A DNA stretch of 25,971 nucleotides. Origin: Sphingomonadales bacterium. GTDB lineage: Bacteria; Pseudomonadota; Alphaproteobacteria; Sphingomonadales; Sphingomonadaceae. This document shows positions 1-8,542 of this stretch, in pieces. How positions within the stretch are numbered: the first letter of the stretch is position 1; each line of letters opens with the position of its first letter. Made by a program: the position numbers and the translations under genes. Below the pieces are notes generated by a model, which was not told where the DNA came from, did no database searches, and was given only the letters and a program-made list of their open reading frames with translations. The stretch is taken from the NCBI GenBank assembly GCA_027489295.1, contig JAIYAA010000007.1, forward strand, positions 1 through 25,971, read 5' to 3'.

Positions 1-2001
1 CGCCGCGCCGACTATATCGTGGCGGAATTGGCCGAGGCGCAGGCGAAGCGCGGCACCGGCTATGTCGGCGCGCTCGGCCGCAAGCGGAAGGACGGCACGA
101 TCGTCGACGGGGAGGAGATCTTCCCGGAGATCATGCGCGGGCAGATTAAGTCTGGCGGGTTCGATCTCAACGGCAGCTGGTCGCCGCTCTATACCGTGCA
201 CAAGCTATTCGCCGGGCTGCTCGACGTCCATGCAGGCTGGGGCAATGCCCAGGCGCTGCAGGTGACACTGGGGCTGGCCGGCTATTTCGAGAAGGTGTTC
301 GCCGCGCTCGACGACACGCAGATGCAGCAGATGCTCGGCTGCGAATATGGCGGCCTGAACGAGAGTTTCGCCGAGCTCTACGCCCGCACCCGCGATCCGC
401 GCTGGATGGTGGTCGCCAAGCGGTTGTACGACGATCGCGTGCTCGATCCGCTGAAGGCGGGCGAGGACAAGCTCGCCAATTTCCACGCCAACACCCAGGT
501 GCCCAAGCTGATCGGCCTGGCGCGCATCCACGAGCTGACCGGCGATGCCGGCGACGCCACCGCTGCGCGCTTCTTCTGGGAGCGGGTGACCGGGCATCAC
601 AGCTATGTGATCGGCGGCAATGCCGACCGCGAATATTTCTCCGCGCCGAACAGCATCGCCCAGCACATCACCGACCAGACGTGCGAGCATTGCAACACCT
701 ACAACATGCTCAAGCTGACCAGCCATCTGTTCGCCTGGCAGCCGAACGGCGCGCTGTTCGACTATTATGAGCGCGCGCATCTCAATCATGTGATGGCGGC
801 GCAGAATCCCAAGACCGGCGGCTTCACCTACATGACCCCGCTGATGAGCGGCGCCGAGCGCGGCTATTCGCAGCCGAACGAAGATGCCTTCTGGTGCTGC
901 GTAGGCTCGGGGCTGGAGAGCCATGCCAAGCATGGCGAGGCGGCATTCTGGGAAGGCGAGGGCGCACTGCTCGTCAATCTCTATATCCCGGCGGAGATCG
1001 ACTGGAAGGCCCAGAAGGCGAAGCTGGTGCTCGATACCGCCTATCCGTTCGAGGGCACGGCGACGCTCAAGGTCGAGCAGCTTGCCCGCGCCGGGCGCTT
1101 CGCGATCGCGCTGCGCGTGCCCGGCTGGGCCGAGGGCAAGGCGGTGGTGACGGTGAACGGAAAGCCGGCCGGCGCAGTGGTCGATCGCGGCTATGCGATC
1201 GTCGCGCGCAGCTGGAAGGTCGGCGACGCGCTCGCGATCACCCTGCCGATGGCGCTGCGGCTGGAGCCGACGCCGGGCGACGACAGCACCGTCGCCGTGC
1301 TGCGCGGGCCGATGGTGCTGGCCGGCGACCTCGGCCCGACCTCGGCGCCGTGGAATGCGGCCGATCCGGCGCTTGTCGGCACCGATCTGCTCGCCGCCTT
1401 CACCCCCGCGGCCGAGCCTGCGGTGTTCGAGACGCGCGGCGTGGTGCGGCCGGCGGACCTGCGCTTCGTGCCCTTCTACCGCCAGGTCGAGCGGCGCAGT
1501 GCGGTCTATTTCAAACGTTTCAGCGAGGCCCAGTGGCGGCAGGAGCAGGCTGCCTTCCTCGCCGAGCAGGCCCGGCTGAAGGACGTGGCCGCCCGCTCGG
1601 TCGACGTGATGCACCTGGGAGAGATGCAGCCCGAGCGCGACCATGACCTGCGTTCGGACATCTCCTACCCCGTCTCCTATCGCGGGCGGCAGGGGCGCGA
1701 TGCGCGCTCGGGCGGCTATTTCGATTTCGCGATGAAGGTGAAGGACGGCCCGTTGCTGCTCCAGGCTACCTATTGGGGCGGCGAGCGCGACCGCAGCTTC
1801 GACATCCTGGTCGACGAGGTGAAGATCGCCACCCAGACGCTCAACGACAAGGAACAGCCGGGCAAGTTCTACGACGTCACCTATCCGCTCCCCGAGGCGC
1901 TGACCAAGGGCAAGAAAAGTGTGCGCGTCCGCTTCGTGCCCCACGATCGCAGCAGCGCAGGACCCGTGTTCGGCGTGGTGCTGTTTACCGCCAAGCCGTG
2001 A
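1..2001 (+). CDS. GH127 beta-L-arabinofuranosidase (DUF1680 family), 5' partial
   Basis: The reading frame is open from base 1 (RRADYIVAELAEAQ), so the true start and roughly the first hundred residues lie outside the window; the GTG at 19 is internal. GH127 enzymes remove beta-linked L-arabinofuranose, classically from hydroxyproline-linked plant arabinosides, by a zinc-thiolate cysteine mechanism. The metal and nucleophile signatures are visible. CEHC at window residues 228-231 supplies the family Glu and Cys ligands, and the Cys-Cys pair at 299-300 (FWCCVGSG) holds the nucleophile position known from HypBA1. Glu211 in REYF is the candidate acid/base. The C-terminal third is beta-rich, as in the family. 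The stop overlaps the next gene's start by four bases, so the two are co-transcribed. Whether the protein is exported cannot be judged without its N-terminus. Family assignment is firm; the exact linkage is not. Confidence 0.9.
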   Translation, partial: RRADYIVAELAEAQAKRGTGYVGALGRKRKDGTIVDGEEIFPEIMRGQIKSGGFDLNGSWSPLYTVHKLFAGLLDVHAGWGNAQALQVTLGLAGYFEKVFAALDDTQMQQMLGCEYGGLNESFAELYARTRDPRWMVVAKRLYDDRVLDPLKAGEDKLANFHANTQVPKLIGLARIHELTGDAGDATAARFFWERVTGHHSYVIGGNADREYFSAPNSIAQHITDQTCEHCNTYNMLKLTSHLFAWQPNGALFDYYERAHLNHVMAAQNPKTGGFTYMTPLMSGAERGYSQPNEDAFWCCVGSGLESHAKHGEAAFWEGEGALLVNLYIPAEIDWKAQKAKLVLDTAYPFEGTATLKVEQLARAGRFAIALRVPGWAEGKAVVTVNGKPAGAVVDRGYAIVARSWKVGDALAITLPMALRLEPTPGDDSTVAVLRGPMVLAGDLGPTSAPWNAADPALVGTDLLAAFTPAAEPAVFETRGVVRPADLRFVPFYRQVERRSAVYFKRFSEAQWRQEQAAFLAEQARLKDVAARSVDVMHLGEMQPERDHDLRSDISYPVSYRGRQGRDARSGGYFDFAMKVKDGPLLLQATYWGGERDRSFDILVDEVKIATQTLNDKEQPGKFYDVTYPLPEALTKGKKSVRVRFVPHDRSSAGPVFGVVLFTAKP

Positions 2002-3041
2002 GCGTGGCGGTGCAGGAGGTGGGTGTCTGCCTGACGCTGGACGAGGTCCGCGCGCTTGCCCGCCGCGTGCTGCGGGCGGTCGGGCTCGCCGAGGACCATG
2101 TGGAGGCGGTCGCCGAGACGATGGTCGCGGGTGAGCGCGACGGCTGCGCCTCGCACGGCATCTACCGGCTGCTGGTCGCGGCGAACACCATCGCCAAGGG
2201 CAAGGTGGTTCGCGATGCCGTGCCGGTGCTGTCCGAGCCGGCCCGCGCGCTGGCCCGCGTGGAGGGCGGCGGCGGCTTCGCCCAGCTGGCCTTCGCGTTC
2301 GGCAAGCCGGCGCTGATCGCCAAGGCGCGCGCCTATGGCATCGCCGCGCTCGCGCTCAACAACGTCGTCCACTTCGCCGCGCTCTGGCCCGAGGTGGAGG
2401 CGCTGGCCGAAGAAGGCCTGGTGGCGCTGGCCTTCACCCCCAGCCATGCTTGGGTCGCGCCCGCCGGGGGCACGCGGCCGGTGTTCGGCACCAATCCGAT
2501 CGCCTTTGGCTGGCCGCGCCCCGCGCCGGCCCCGCCCTTCGTCTTCGACTTCGCCACCAGCATGGTCGCCCGCGGCGAGATCGAGCTGCATCGCCGCGCC
2601 GGTCTTTCCGTGCCCGACGATTGGGGCATCGACGCCGAGGGCCGACCGACCACTGACCCCGCCGCGATCCTCGACGGCGCGATGCGCACCTTTGGCGACC
2701 ACAAGGGATCGGCGCTCGCCGCGATGGTCGAGCTGATCGCCGGGCCGCTGATCGGCGATTGGACCAGTGCGGAATCGATCGCGGCCGATGCCGGCGCGGG
2801 CGCCTCGCCGCTGGGTGGCGAGCTGATCGTCGCGATCGATCCCGCCGGATTTCTGGGCGACGCCGTGACGGGGCACCTGCTCCGTGCGGAGGCGATGTTC
2901 GACGCGATCGAGGGGCAGGGCGCGCGCCTGCCCTCGGCTCGTCGCTATGCCGCCCGCGCGCGCAGCCTTGCCGAGGGGGTGCGCATCCCCGACAAGCTCT
3001 ATGCCGACATTCTAGCGCTGGAAGCGAGCCTCACTGCATGA
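1998..3041 (+). CDS. Malate/L-lactate dehydrogenase-2 family oxidoreductase, DpkA-like imino-acid reductase
   Basis: A 347-residue protein from a GTG at 1998 that overlaps the upstream TGA (GTGA). This gives the usual family length; the open frame further upstream is only a shadow of the GH127 gene. The Ldh2 fold uses NAD(P)H and includes malate/lactate dehydrogenases, ureidoglycolate dehydrogenase, diketogulonate reductase and the delta1-piperideine/pyrroline-2-carboxylate reductase DpkA. Visible features are the Ser-His pair in ASHGIYR (residues 51-57), HFAALWPEVEALAEEGLVAL, FGTNPIAF, DAEGRPTTDPAAILDG and HKGSALAAMVELIAG near residue 235. From memory these blocks resemble Pseudomonas DpkA more than lactate dehydrogenases, so I favour an imino-acid (Pyr2C/Pip2C) reductase. 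A 2-keto sugar acid reductase is the main alternative. The gene end overlaps the next start (ATGA), which indicates translational coupling in a three-gene operon. Confidence 0.8.
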   Translation: MSVAVQEVGVCLTLDEVRALARRVLRAVGLAEDHVEAVAETMVAGERDGCASHGIYRLLVAANTIAKGKVVRDAVPVLSEPARALARVEGGGGFAQLAFAFGKPALIAKARAYGIAALALNNVVHFAALWPEVEALAEEGLVALAFTPSHAWVAPAGGTRPVFGTNPIAFGWPRPAPAPPFVFDFATSMVARGEIELHRRAGLSVPDDWGIDAEGRPTTDPAAILDGAMRTFGDHKGSALAAMVELIAGPLIGDWTSAESIAADAGAGASPLGGELIVAIDPAGFLGDAVTGHLLRAEAMFDAIEGQGARLPSARRYAARARSLAEGVRIPDKLYADILALEASLTA

Positions 3042-4780
3042 AGCCCATTCTCCTCCTCACCGCCGCCCTTCTCGCCACCGCCGCGGCGCCTGCGCCGAAG
3101 GCGGTGAGCCCCGATGCCCGGCTCAAGGCGATCATCGACAGCGAATACAAGTGGCGCACGGAGCAGCAGGGCCCCGGCGAGGACAGCCCCGAGGCCAAGG
3201 GCGGCCTGCCCGATGTCGGCCCCGCGGCGCAGGCGGCGCGGCTGGCGCGCTGGACGGCGGTGTCGCGCCAGCTCGCCGCGATCGACCCGGCCAAGCTGAC
3301 CCCGAAGGGCCGGATCGACTATCTGGTCTACAAGGGCCAGATCGACGCGCTGCTCGCCGAACAGCGCTTCCGCGATTACGAGAAGCCACTCAATTCTGAC
3401 AGCAGCTTCTGGAGCGACGTGGCGGGATCCGCGCGTGACGCCTTTGTCCGCGAGGATCAGTATCGCGCGTACATCAAGACGCTGCGCGACCTGCCGCGCT
3501 ATTTCGACCAGAACATCGCCAACATGCGCGCCGGCCTCGCGCGCGGCTTCACGCCGCCCAAGGTGACGCTCACCGGCCGCGACGTCGGGGTGGCGCAGGT
3601 GGTGGAGGCGCCGGTCGAGCAGAACCTGTTCTACACGCCGTTCCAGAAGTTCCCGGGCGCGATCCCTGCCGCGGTGCAGGCCGAGCTGCGCCGCGAGGGC
3701 GCCGCGGCGATCCGCGAGGCGGTGATCCCGGCGCACCAGAAGCTGCTCGATTTCCTGCGCAAGGACTATATCCCCGGCGCCCGCACCCCGCTGGCGGCGA
3801 CGACGCTGCCCGACGGCCAGGCCTATTACCGCTCCAAGATCCGCGAATATGTGACGCGCGACATGACTGCCGAGCAGGTCCATGCCGTGGGCGTGCGCGA
3901 GGTGGCGAAGATCCGCGCCGAAATGATGACGGTGAAGGCGGAGGCCAAGTTCGACGGCGATCTGCCGGCGTTCCTCAACTTCCTGCGCACCGATCCGCAA
4001 TTCTACGCCAAGACGCCGCGCGAATTGCTCTACCACGCCGCCTGGGCGGCCAAGCAGTTCGACGGAAAGGCCGGGCAATATTTCGGCCATCTGCCGCGCC
4101 GCCGCTTCGCGATCGTGCCGGTGCCGGACGATCTCGCCCCCTTCTATACCGGCGGACGCGGCGGGCCCGGCATCTATCTGGTCAACACCTATGACCTCAA
4201 GTCGCGGCCCTTCTACCAGCTGACCGCGCTGACCCTGCACGAAAGCGCGCCGGGCCACGCCTTCCAGATGCCGCTGGCGAACGAGAACAAGGCGCTGCCG
4301 CCTTTCCGGCGCGACACCTATCTTTCCGCCTATGGCGAGGGCTGGGCGCTCTATTCGGAGAAGCTCGGCGTCGAGATGGGCATGTACGAGACGCCGTATG
4401 ACCAGTTCGGCATGCTCAGCTACCAGATGTGGCGCGCGGCGCGGCTGGTGGTCGATACCGGCATCCATGCGATGGGCTGGACCCGCGAGCAGGCCCAGGC
4501 CTTTCTGCGCGACAACACCGCACTCAGCAACCACGAGATCGAGACCGAGGTCGACCGCTACATCGCCTGGCCCGGCCAGGCGCTGAGCTATTATATGGGC
4601 GAGCTGGCGTTCCTCGACGCGCGGGCGCGGGCCGAGAAGGCGCTGGGACCGAAGTTCAACATCCGGGCCTGGCATGATACGATGCTGCAGCTTGGATCGG
4701 TGCCGCTGACCGTGATCGACCAGCGCACCGACCAGTTCATCAAGGACGGCGGCAAGGGCCCCTATCCCGACGAGGAATAG
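3038..4780 (+). CDS. DUF885 family protein, putative exported zinc metallopeptidase
   Basis: A 580-residue protein starting at an ATG that overlaps the previous stop (ATGA). The N-terminus (MKPILLLTAALLATAAAPAP) looks like a Sec signal peptide, so export to the periplasm is likely. DUF885 proteins carry a metallopeptidase-like active site. Here it appears as HESAPGH (residues 401-407, an HExxxGH arrangement) followed by a downstream glutamate in GEGWALYSEKL (near residue 434), as expected for zinc ligands. Length and motif order match the family. The substrate of this clade is not established; dipeptide and carboxypeptidase-type activities have been proposed for members. Co-transcription with an arabinofuranosidase and a probable imino-acid reductase hints at degradation of a glycosylated peptide, which is an inference. 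The gene ends three bases from the convergent DUF1501 stop. Confidence 0.85.
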   Translation: MKPILLLTAALLATAAAPAPKAVSPDARLKAIIDSEYKWRTEQQGPGEDSPEAKGGLPDVGPAAQAARLARWTAVSRQLAAIDPAKLTPKGRIDYLVYKGQIDALLAEQRFRDYEKPLNSDSSFWSDVAGSARDAFVREDQYRAYIKTLRDLPRYFDQNIANMRAGLARGFTPPKVTLTGRDVGVAQVVEAPVEQNLFYTPFQKFPGAIPAAVQAELRREGAAAIREAVIPAHQKLLDFLRKDYIPGARTPLAATTLPDGQAYYRSKIREYVTRDMTAEQVHAVGVREVAKIRAEMMTVKAEAKFDGDLPAFLNFLRTDPQFYAKTPRELLYHAAWAAKQFDGKAGQYFGHLPRRRFAIVPVPDDLAPFYTGGRGGPGIYLVNTYDLKSRPFYQLTALTLHESAPGHAFQMPLANENKALPPFRRDTYLSAYGEGWALYSEKLGVEMGMYETPYDQFGMLSYQMWRAARLVVDTGIHAMGWTREQAQAFLRDNTALSNHEIETEVDRYIAWPGQALSYYMGELAFLDARARAEKALGPKFNIRAWHDTMLQLGSVPLTVIDQRTDQFIKDGGKGPYPDEE

Positions 4781-4783
4781 GCG

Positions 4784-6154
4784 TCACGCCCGGAACAGCG
4801 CCAGCGGTCCGCGCCCGGCGCTGCTCCAGGTCGACCAGTTGGGGAAGACATAGGGCAGGTCGGCATCGGCGACGCCGTGCCAGCGGGCGATCGCGCCGAG
4901 ATATTCTTCCTGCGCCACGCCCGGCACGAAGCGCCCTTCCTTGGTGATGTCGTCGGCGCCGCCCAGCGTGGGATCGGGATAGCTGCCGAGCACCGCGCCG
5001 GGGGCTATGTCGCCGCCCATCACCAGATGGTTGCTGCCCCAGGCATGGTCGGTGCCGCTCTGGCCGTTGCCCAGATAGGTGCGGCCGAAATCGCTCATCG
5101 TGAAGCTGGTGACGTTGCCTGCCAGCCCCAGCGATCCCATCGCCTTGTGGAAGCCCGCCATCGCCATGGCGAGGTCGCCGAGCAGGTTGGCGTGGAGCCC
5201 GGTGGCCGTCGCGCCCGACTGGACCTGGCCCGAATGCGTGTCGTACCCGCCCTGGCTCACCAGGAAGTTCTGGCGGCCATGGCCGAGCGTGCCGCGCGCC
5301 GCGATCATCCGCGCGACGACCATCAGCTGCCGGGCGAGATCGCTGGTCAGCGCCGCGCCGGTCGCGGGATTGACGAAGAATGCGTCGGTCGCCGCGGTCC
5401 CGGCGAGGATGGTATTGGCGGTGACCGTCTGGTCGTAGCTCCGCGTCAGATCGCCCGCGACGCCGTCGAGCACCGCATAGCCATCGGCATTGCTGCCGAG
5501 CGTGCTGATCGCGCTGTTCTTGGCGGTGCCGCCAGCGGTGTAGCCGCTGCGGGCGGGCAGCCCGCCGGTGGCCGGGAGGATCAGCGGCGTCGTCTGGCGG
5601 CCGAACACGCCTACGGTCGCTCCCGCCATCGAGATCACCGGCGGCAGCGTGCCGCCCGGCATCTTGTCGCCGATCCGGCCGAGGAAGCCGTCGCGGCTGG
5701 TCTCGCGGGCGCGGAGGCCCTGCCAGTGATCCTGCTCGTCCGAATGGCTCATCAGGTTGGCCGGGCGCAGGTCGGTGCGCGACTGGTAGGTGGCCTTGGT
5801 GAGCGGCGCGAACAGCGTGCCGGCGTTGAGCACCAGCGCCAGCGACCCTTCGTCCCAGATCGGCCGCAGCGCCGCCATCGCCGGATGCAGCGCGTAGCTG
5901 CTGTTGGTCAGCGGCGTCAGCGAGGCACGGGGGATGCCGACGCTCCCGCGCGACGCCAGATAGGCGCTGTGCCGGGCATCGGTGGGGATCACCATGTTCC
6001 AGCCGTCATTGCCGCCGAACAGGAAAATGCCGACCATGGCGCGGAAGCTGCCGGTAGGCGCGGCGATGGCGGCGGTGCGGCCGAACTGGCCGAGTGCGGC
6101 GAGCGCCCCGGTGCCGGCGGTGAGGCGAACGAAATCGCGGCGGGAAAGCGGCAT
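4784..6154 (-). CDS. DUF1501 domain protein with Tat signal
   Basis: A 456-residue protein with a clear twin-arginine leader, SRRDFVRLTAGTGALAALG at residues 4-22, so it is exported folded through Tat. The mature part starts with a DUF1501 (PF07394) pattern, FLFGGNDGWNMVIP. It continues with the family's SHSEQ-like site (here MSHSDEQDHWQG) and a late SDFGRTYLGN...TDHAWGSNHLVMGG block. DUF1501 resembles the alkaline phosphatase/sulfatase superfamily, but the reaction is unknown. Eleven bases separate it from the upstream DUF1800 gene, and an AGGA ribosome binding site overlaps that gene's stop, so the pair is one operon. DUF1800 and DUF1501 genes are commonly adjacent in bacteria and probably act together in the envelope. 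I assign no substrate. Confidence 0.9.
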   Translation of the reverse strand: MPLSRRDFVRLTAGTGALAALGQFGRTAAIAAPTGSFRAMVGIFLFGGNDGWNMVIPTDARHSAYLASRGSVGIPRASLTPLTNSSYALHPAMAALRPIWDEGSLALVLNAGTLFAPLTKATYQSRTDLRPANLMSHSDEQDHWQGLRARETSRDGFLGRIGDKMPGGTLPPVISMAGATVGVFGRQTTPLILPATGGLPARSGYTAGGTAKNSAISTLGSNADGYAVLDGVAGDLTRSYDQTVTANTILAGTAATDAFFVNPATGAALTSDLARQLMVVARMIAARGTLGHGRQNFLVSQGGYDTHSGQVQSGATATGLHANLLGDLAMAMAGFHKAMGSLGLAGNVTSFTMSDFGRTYLGNGQSGTDHAWGSNHLVMGGDIAPGAVLGSYPDPTLGGADDITKEGRFVPGVAQEEYLGAIARWHGVADADLPYVFPNWSTWSSAGRGPLALFRA

Positions 6155-6165
6155 GGGCGGGGTCC

Positions 6166-7860
6166 TCAGCGATCGACCAGGAACATCGGGCTGGTGCCGG
6201 CGATGTAGAGCATCATCTGCGCCCGCTTGCGGGCCTGCAGCTTCGGATCGGCGTTGGTGATGGCCGCCGCAGCGGCCTTGAGCGCATCGCGCTGGGTCTT
6301 GCTGAGCCCGTTTGCGAACATCAGCAGGTTGATGCGATCGACCATGCCGTCGACATTGTCGCCGAACGCCTCCCAGTCGGCCCAGACCGGGGTCGATCCC
6401 GCACTACCGGGGATCGTCGCGACCGCGGCATATTCGCTCCGCCCCGCATCGCCGCTGACCGTCCAGTCATAGACCAGATTGTGGAGGCGCAGCACCGTAC
6501 TCGTGGTCAGCAGCTTCGCCGCGGGGCTGCGCAGCGTGGCGCTGCCGTGCAGCGGGAAATCGTCGGGATAGAAGTTGAACACCGATGGCGCGCGCATCAC
6601 CGGCTGGGCGATGGTCGCGTCGCGGACCTGGAAGACATAACCGTCGGAGGTGAAGCCGATTGCACGGGCGAGGCTGGTCATCGCCAGCACCGGCTCCTTG
6701 AGCTTGCCGCCGCTCGCCGGTTGCGGCGCGCGGGCCTCGGCATCGGTGAGGATCGCGCGGACCACCGCCTTCATGTCGCCGCGCACGCCGCTGCCGTTGT
6801 TGGCGAACACTGCCGAGATCCGGCCAATATAGGCGGGCGAGGGATTGGGGGTGACGAGGTGGGTGATCAGGTGGCGCGCCACGAAGGGGGCGGTCGACGG
6901 GTGGTTGAACGCTGCATCGATGACCGCGGTGACGCTGGCCTGGGGCGCCGCGCCGGCGGCGACGGTGGTGCCGAGGAAGCGCTTTTCGGCATTGTCGTAC
7001 CGCCCGGCCACCGCGAGCATCGGCTGGGCATAGGCGATCGCCTGATTGTCGGTGGCGGCCGCACTGCCGACGCGAGCATAGGTCCAGCCGGTCAGCGCGC
7101 GGGCAATCTCGCGAATGTCGTCGGCGGTATAGTTGGGGATGGTGCCGCCGCTCGCGTCGCGCTGCGGCGTGCCGTCCATCGCCAGCTGCTCCGGCCCCAT
7201 CGTGAACAGCTGGAGGAATTCGCGGGCATAGTTTTCCGAGGGCGAGCCGCGCCGGCTGTCCGCCATGTCGAGATAGTCGCCCATATAGCCGTTCATCGTC
7301 ACCGCGAGCAGCAGGTCGCGATAGTTGCCGAAGGCCTGGGTCAGGAACAGCTGGTTGAACGCGGCGATCCCGGCGGTCGAGCGCACCGCCGCTTCGGACG
7401 CGACGATCATCTGCGACAATGCGAACGCCACGCGCTGGCGCAGCTGGTCGGGCGCGGTGATCGCGTCGGCATAGAAGCGCATCGCGACGGGTGTGCGGGT
7501 GAAGCGCAGCGTGGTGCAGGCGGTGTCGCCGCTGGTACAGCTGTCGCTGCGGACGTCCGTGGCGAGATCCGCATAGGTGCTGCCGGTCGCGGCGAACTGC
7601 TCGTCGAGCCACCCGTTCACGCCCAGCGACCGGATGCGATCGACCAGCGCGACCGTGGGGCCGAAGCTTGCCTGCTGGGCAAGCCGCACGCTGTCATCGA
7701 GGGTCGGTCCGGCGGGCGTGGGCGTCGGCGACGGCGCCGCGGCGGCACCAACCAGCCCGCCGCCGCTGCTGCTCGCTCCGCCGCCGCCATCGCACCCGGC
7801 GAGGAGGGCCAGGGCCATGGCGGCACCCGCGGCCAGGACGATTTTCGATACGCTAGACAC
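6166..7860 (-). CDS. DUF1800 family lipoprotein
   Basis: A 564-residue protein whose N-terminus carries a lipoprotein signal with lipobox LAGC (Cys23). A Gly/Ser-rich then Pro/Thr-rich linker of about thirty residues follows before the DUF1800 (PF08811) domain begins at LDDSVRLAQQASFGPT. Family landmarks are present: the helix ending in WLDEQF, RVAFALSQMIVAS, NYAREFLQLFTMG, ALTGWTYAR, the HPSTAPFVARHLITHLV block and a C-terminal MMLYIAGTSPMFLV. The residue after the acylated cysteine is Asp, which in E. coli is a Lol-avoidance signal that keeps lipoproteins in the inner membrane; whether this holds here is unknown. It is the first gene of a two-gene operon with DUF1501. Biochemical function of the family is unknown. 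Confidence 0.9.
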   Translation of the reverse strand: MSSVSKIVLAAGAAMALALLAGCDGGGGASSSGGGLVGAAAAPSPTPTPAGPTLDDSVRLAQQASFGPTVALVDRIRSLGVNGWLDEQFAATGSTYADLATDVRSDSCTSGDTACTTLRFTRTPVAMRFYADAITAPDQLRQRVAFALSQMIVASEAAVRSTAGIAAFNQLFLTQAFGNYRDLLLAVTMNGYMGDYLDMADSRRGSPSENYAREFLQLFTMGPEQLAMDGTPQRDASGGTIPNYTADDIREIARALTGWTYARVGSAAATDNQAIAYAQPMLAVAGRYDNAEKRFLGTTVAAGAAPQASVTAVIDAAFNHPSTAPFVARHLITHLVTPNPSPAYIGRISAVFANNGSGVRGDMKAVVRAILTDAEARAPQPASGGKLKEPVLAMTSLARAIGFTSDGYVFQVRDATIAQPVMRAPSVFNFYPDDFPLHGSATLRSPAAKLLTTSTVLRLHNLVYDWTVSGDAGRSEYAAVATIPGSAGSTPVWADWEAFGDNVDGMVDRINLLMFANGLSKTQRDALKAAAAAITNADPKLQARKRAQMMLYIAGTSPMFLVDR

Positions 7861-8042
7861 GCCCCCAGCTCCTTGCTTTGTCGCAGCGGCAATGGCGGTT
7901 CTTCTAGCGGCAACAGGGTTAAGGCCCCGGTTCCGGACATGGTTACCAAAACCCTGCGGGCTGTCCGGCGGGCGAAATTCGGATTAACCTGGAGCAAGCC
8001 GACGCGGTGCGTCCGGAGGTACGGCGCACGCTGGTGCCCGCC

Positions 8043-8492
8043 TCAATTGCGGCAGCGTGCCACCAGCGCCCTGGCCGTCGACGCCGTCAGCGCTTCGGCC
8101 TGCGTCGCGCAGACATGGCCTTGTCCATCGATCGCAACGCTGAAGGGCAAGCCGGGGCTTTCGGTTGCGACCATCGCCGCCATCCGGCGCTGGGCTTTCC
8201 GATCGGGCAGCAAGCGCGCCGTCGCCGGCACCCCTTGCAGCATGGCCATGGTCGCGCGACTGTCGTCGAACGGCACCACCAATACCCGATAGGGCCGCGC
8301 ACCGTCGCGGATCTCGGCAAGATGCGCGAGCTCGCCATGGCAGGGCGCACACCAGGCGGCGACGAACAGCAGCACCGTTTCCGGGGGGTAGGCAACCGGG
8401 TCCGACGCCGCCGCACCTTGCGCGGAAAACAGTAACGGTAACAACGCGATAGCTGTTCTTCCGAGAATTTTCCGGCGGCTGCTTCTCGACAT
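8043..8492 (-). CDS. Small exported thioredoxin-like protein
   Basis: A 149-residue protein; I chose the ATG at 8492 (MSRSSRRKILGR) because it begins a basic, hydrophobic signal sequence ending near AQGAAAS, whereas the ATG ten codons upstream adds a non-signal extension. The mature part has a thioredoxin active site, AAWCAPCHGEL (Cys48 and Cys51), and a later Gly-Leu-Pro (GLPFSVAID) in the place of the cis-proline loop. It is therefore likely a periplasmic thiol-disulfide protein of TlpA type, short for the class. The ribosome binding site is weak. It is transcribed divergently from the TonB/TPR-like gene with only 50 bases between starts. Partner proteins are unknown. Confidence 0.75.
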   Translation of the reverse strand: MSRSSRRKILGRTAIALLPLLFSAQGAAASDPVAYPPETVLLFVAAWCAPCHGELAHLAEIRDGARPYRVLVVPFDDSRATMAMLQGVPATARLLPDRKAQRRMAAMVATESPGLPFSVAIDGQGHVCATQAEALTASTARALVARCRN

Positions 8493-8542
8493 TGTTGCTC
8501 GTGCGTGATTGGGTGGAATCATCGATCCGGGGGGGTATCACA

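Noticed and set aside
205..1944. Minus-strand open frame of 579 codons opposite the GH127 gene
   Set aside because: Antisense shadow of a gene with intact active-site motifs.
7914..7968. Two interleaved 7-base inverted repeats (7914-7920/7950-7956 and 7933-7939/7962-7968) upstream of DUF1800, resembling a pseudoknot or switch
   Set aside because: Seven-base pairs are expected by chance in a GC-rich gap of this size, and they match no riboswitch class I recognise.
4877..8292. Long plus-strand open frames opposite the DUF1501 and DUF1800 genes
   Set aside because: Antisense shadows; the minus strand carries signal peptides and family motifs, the plus strand does not.
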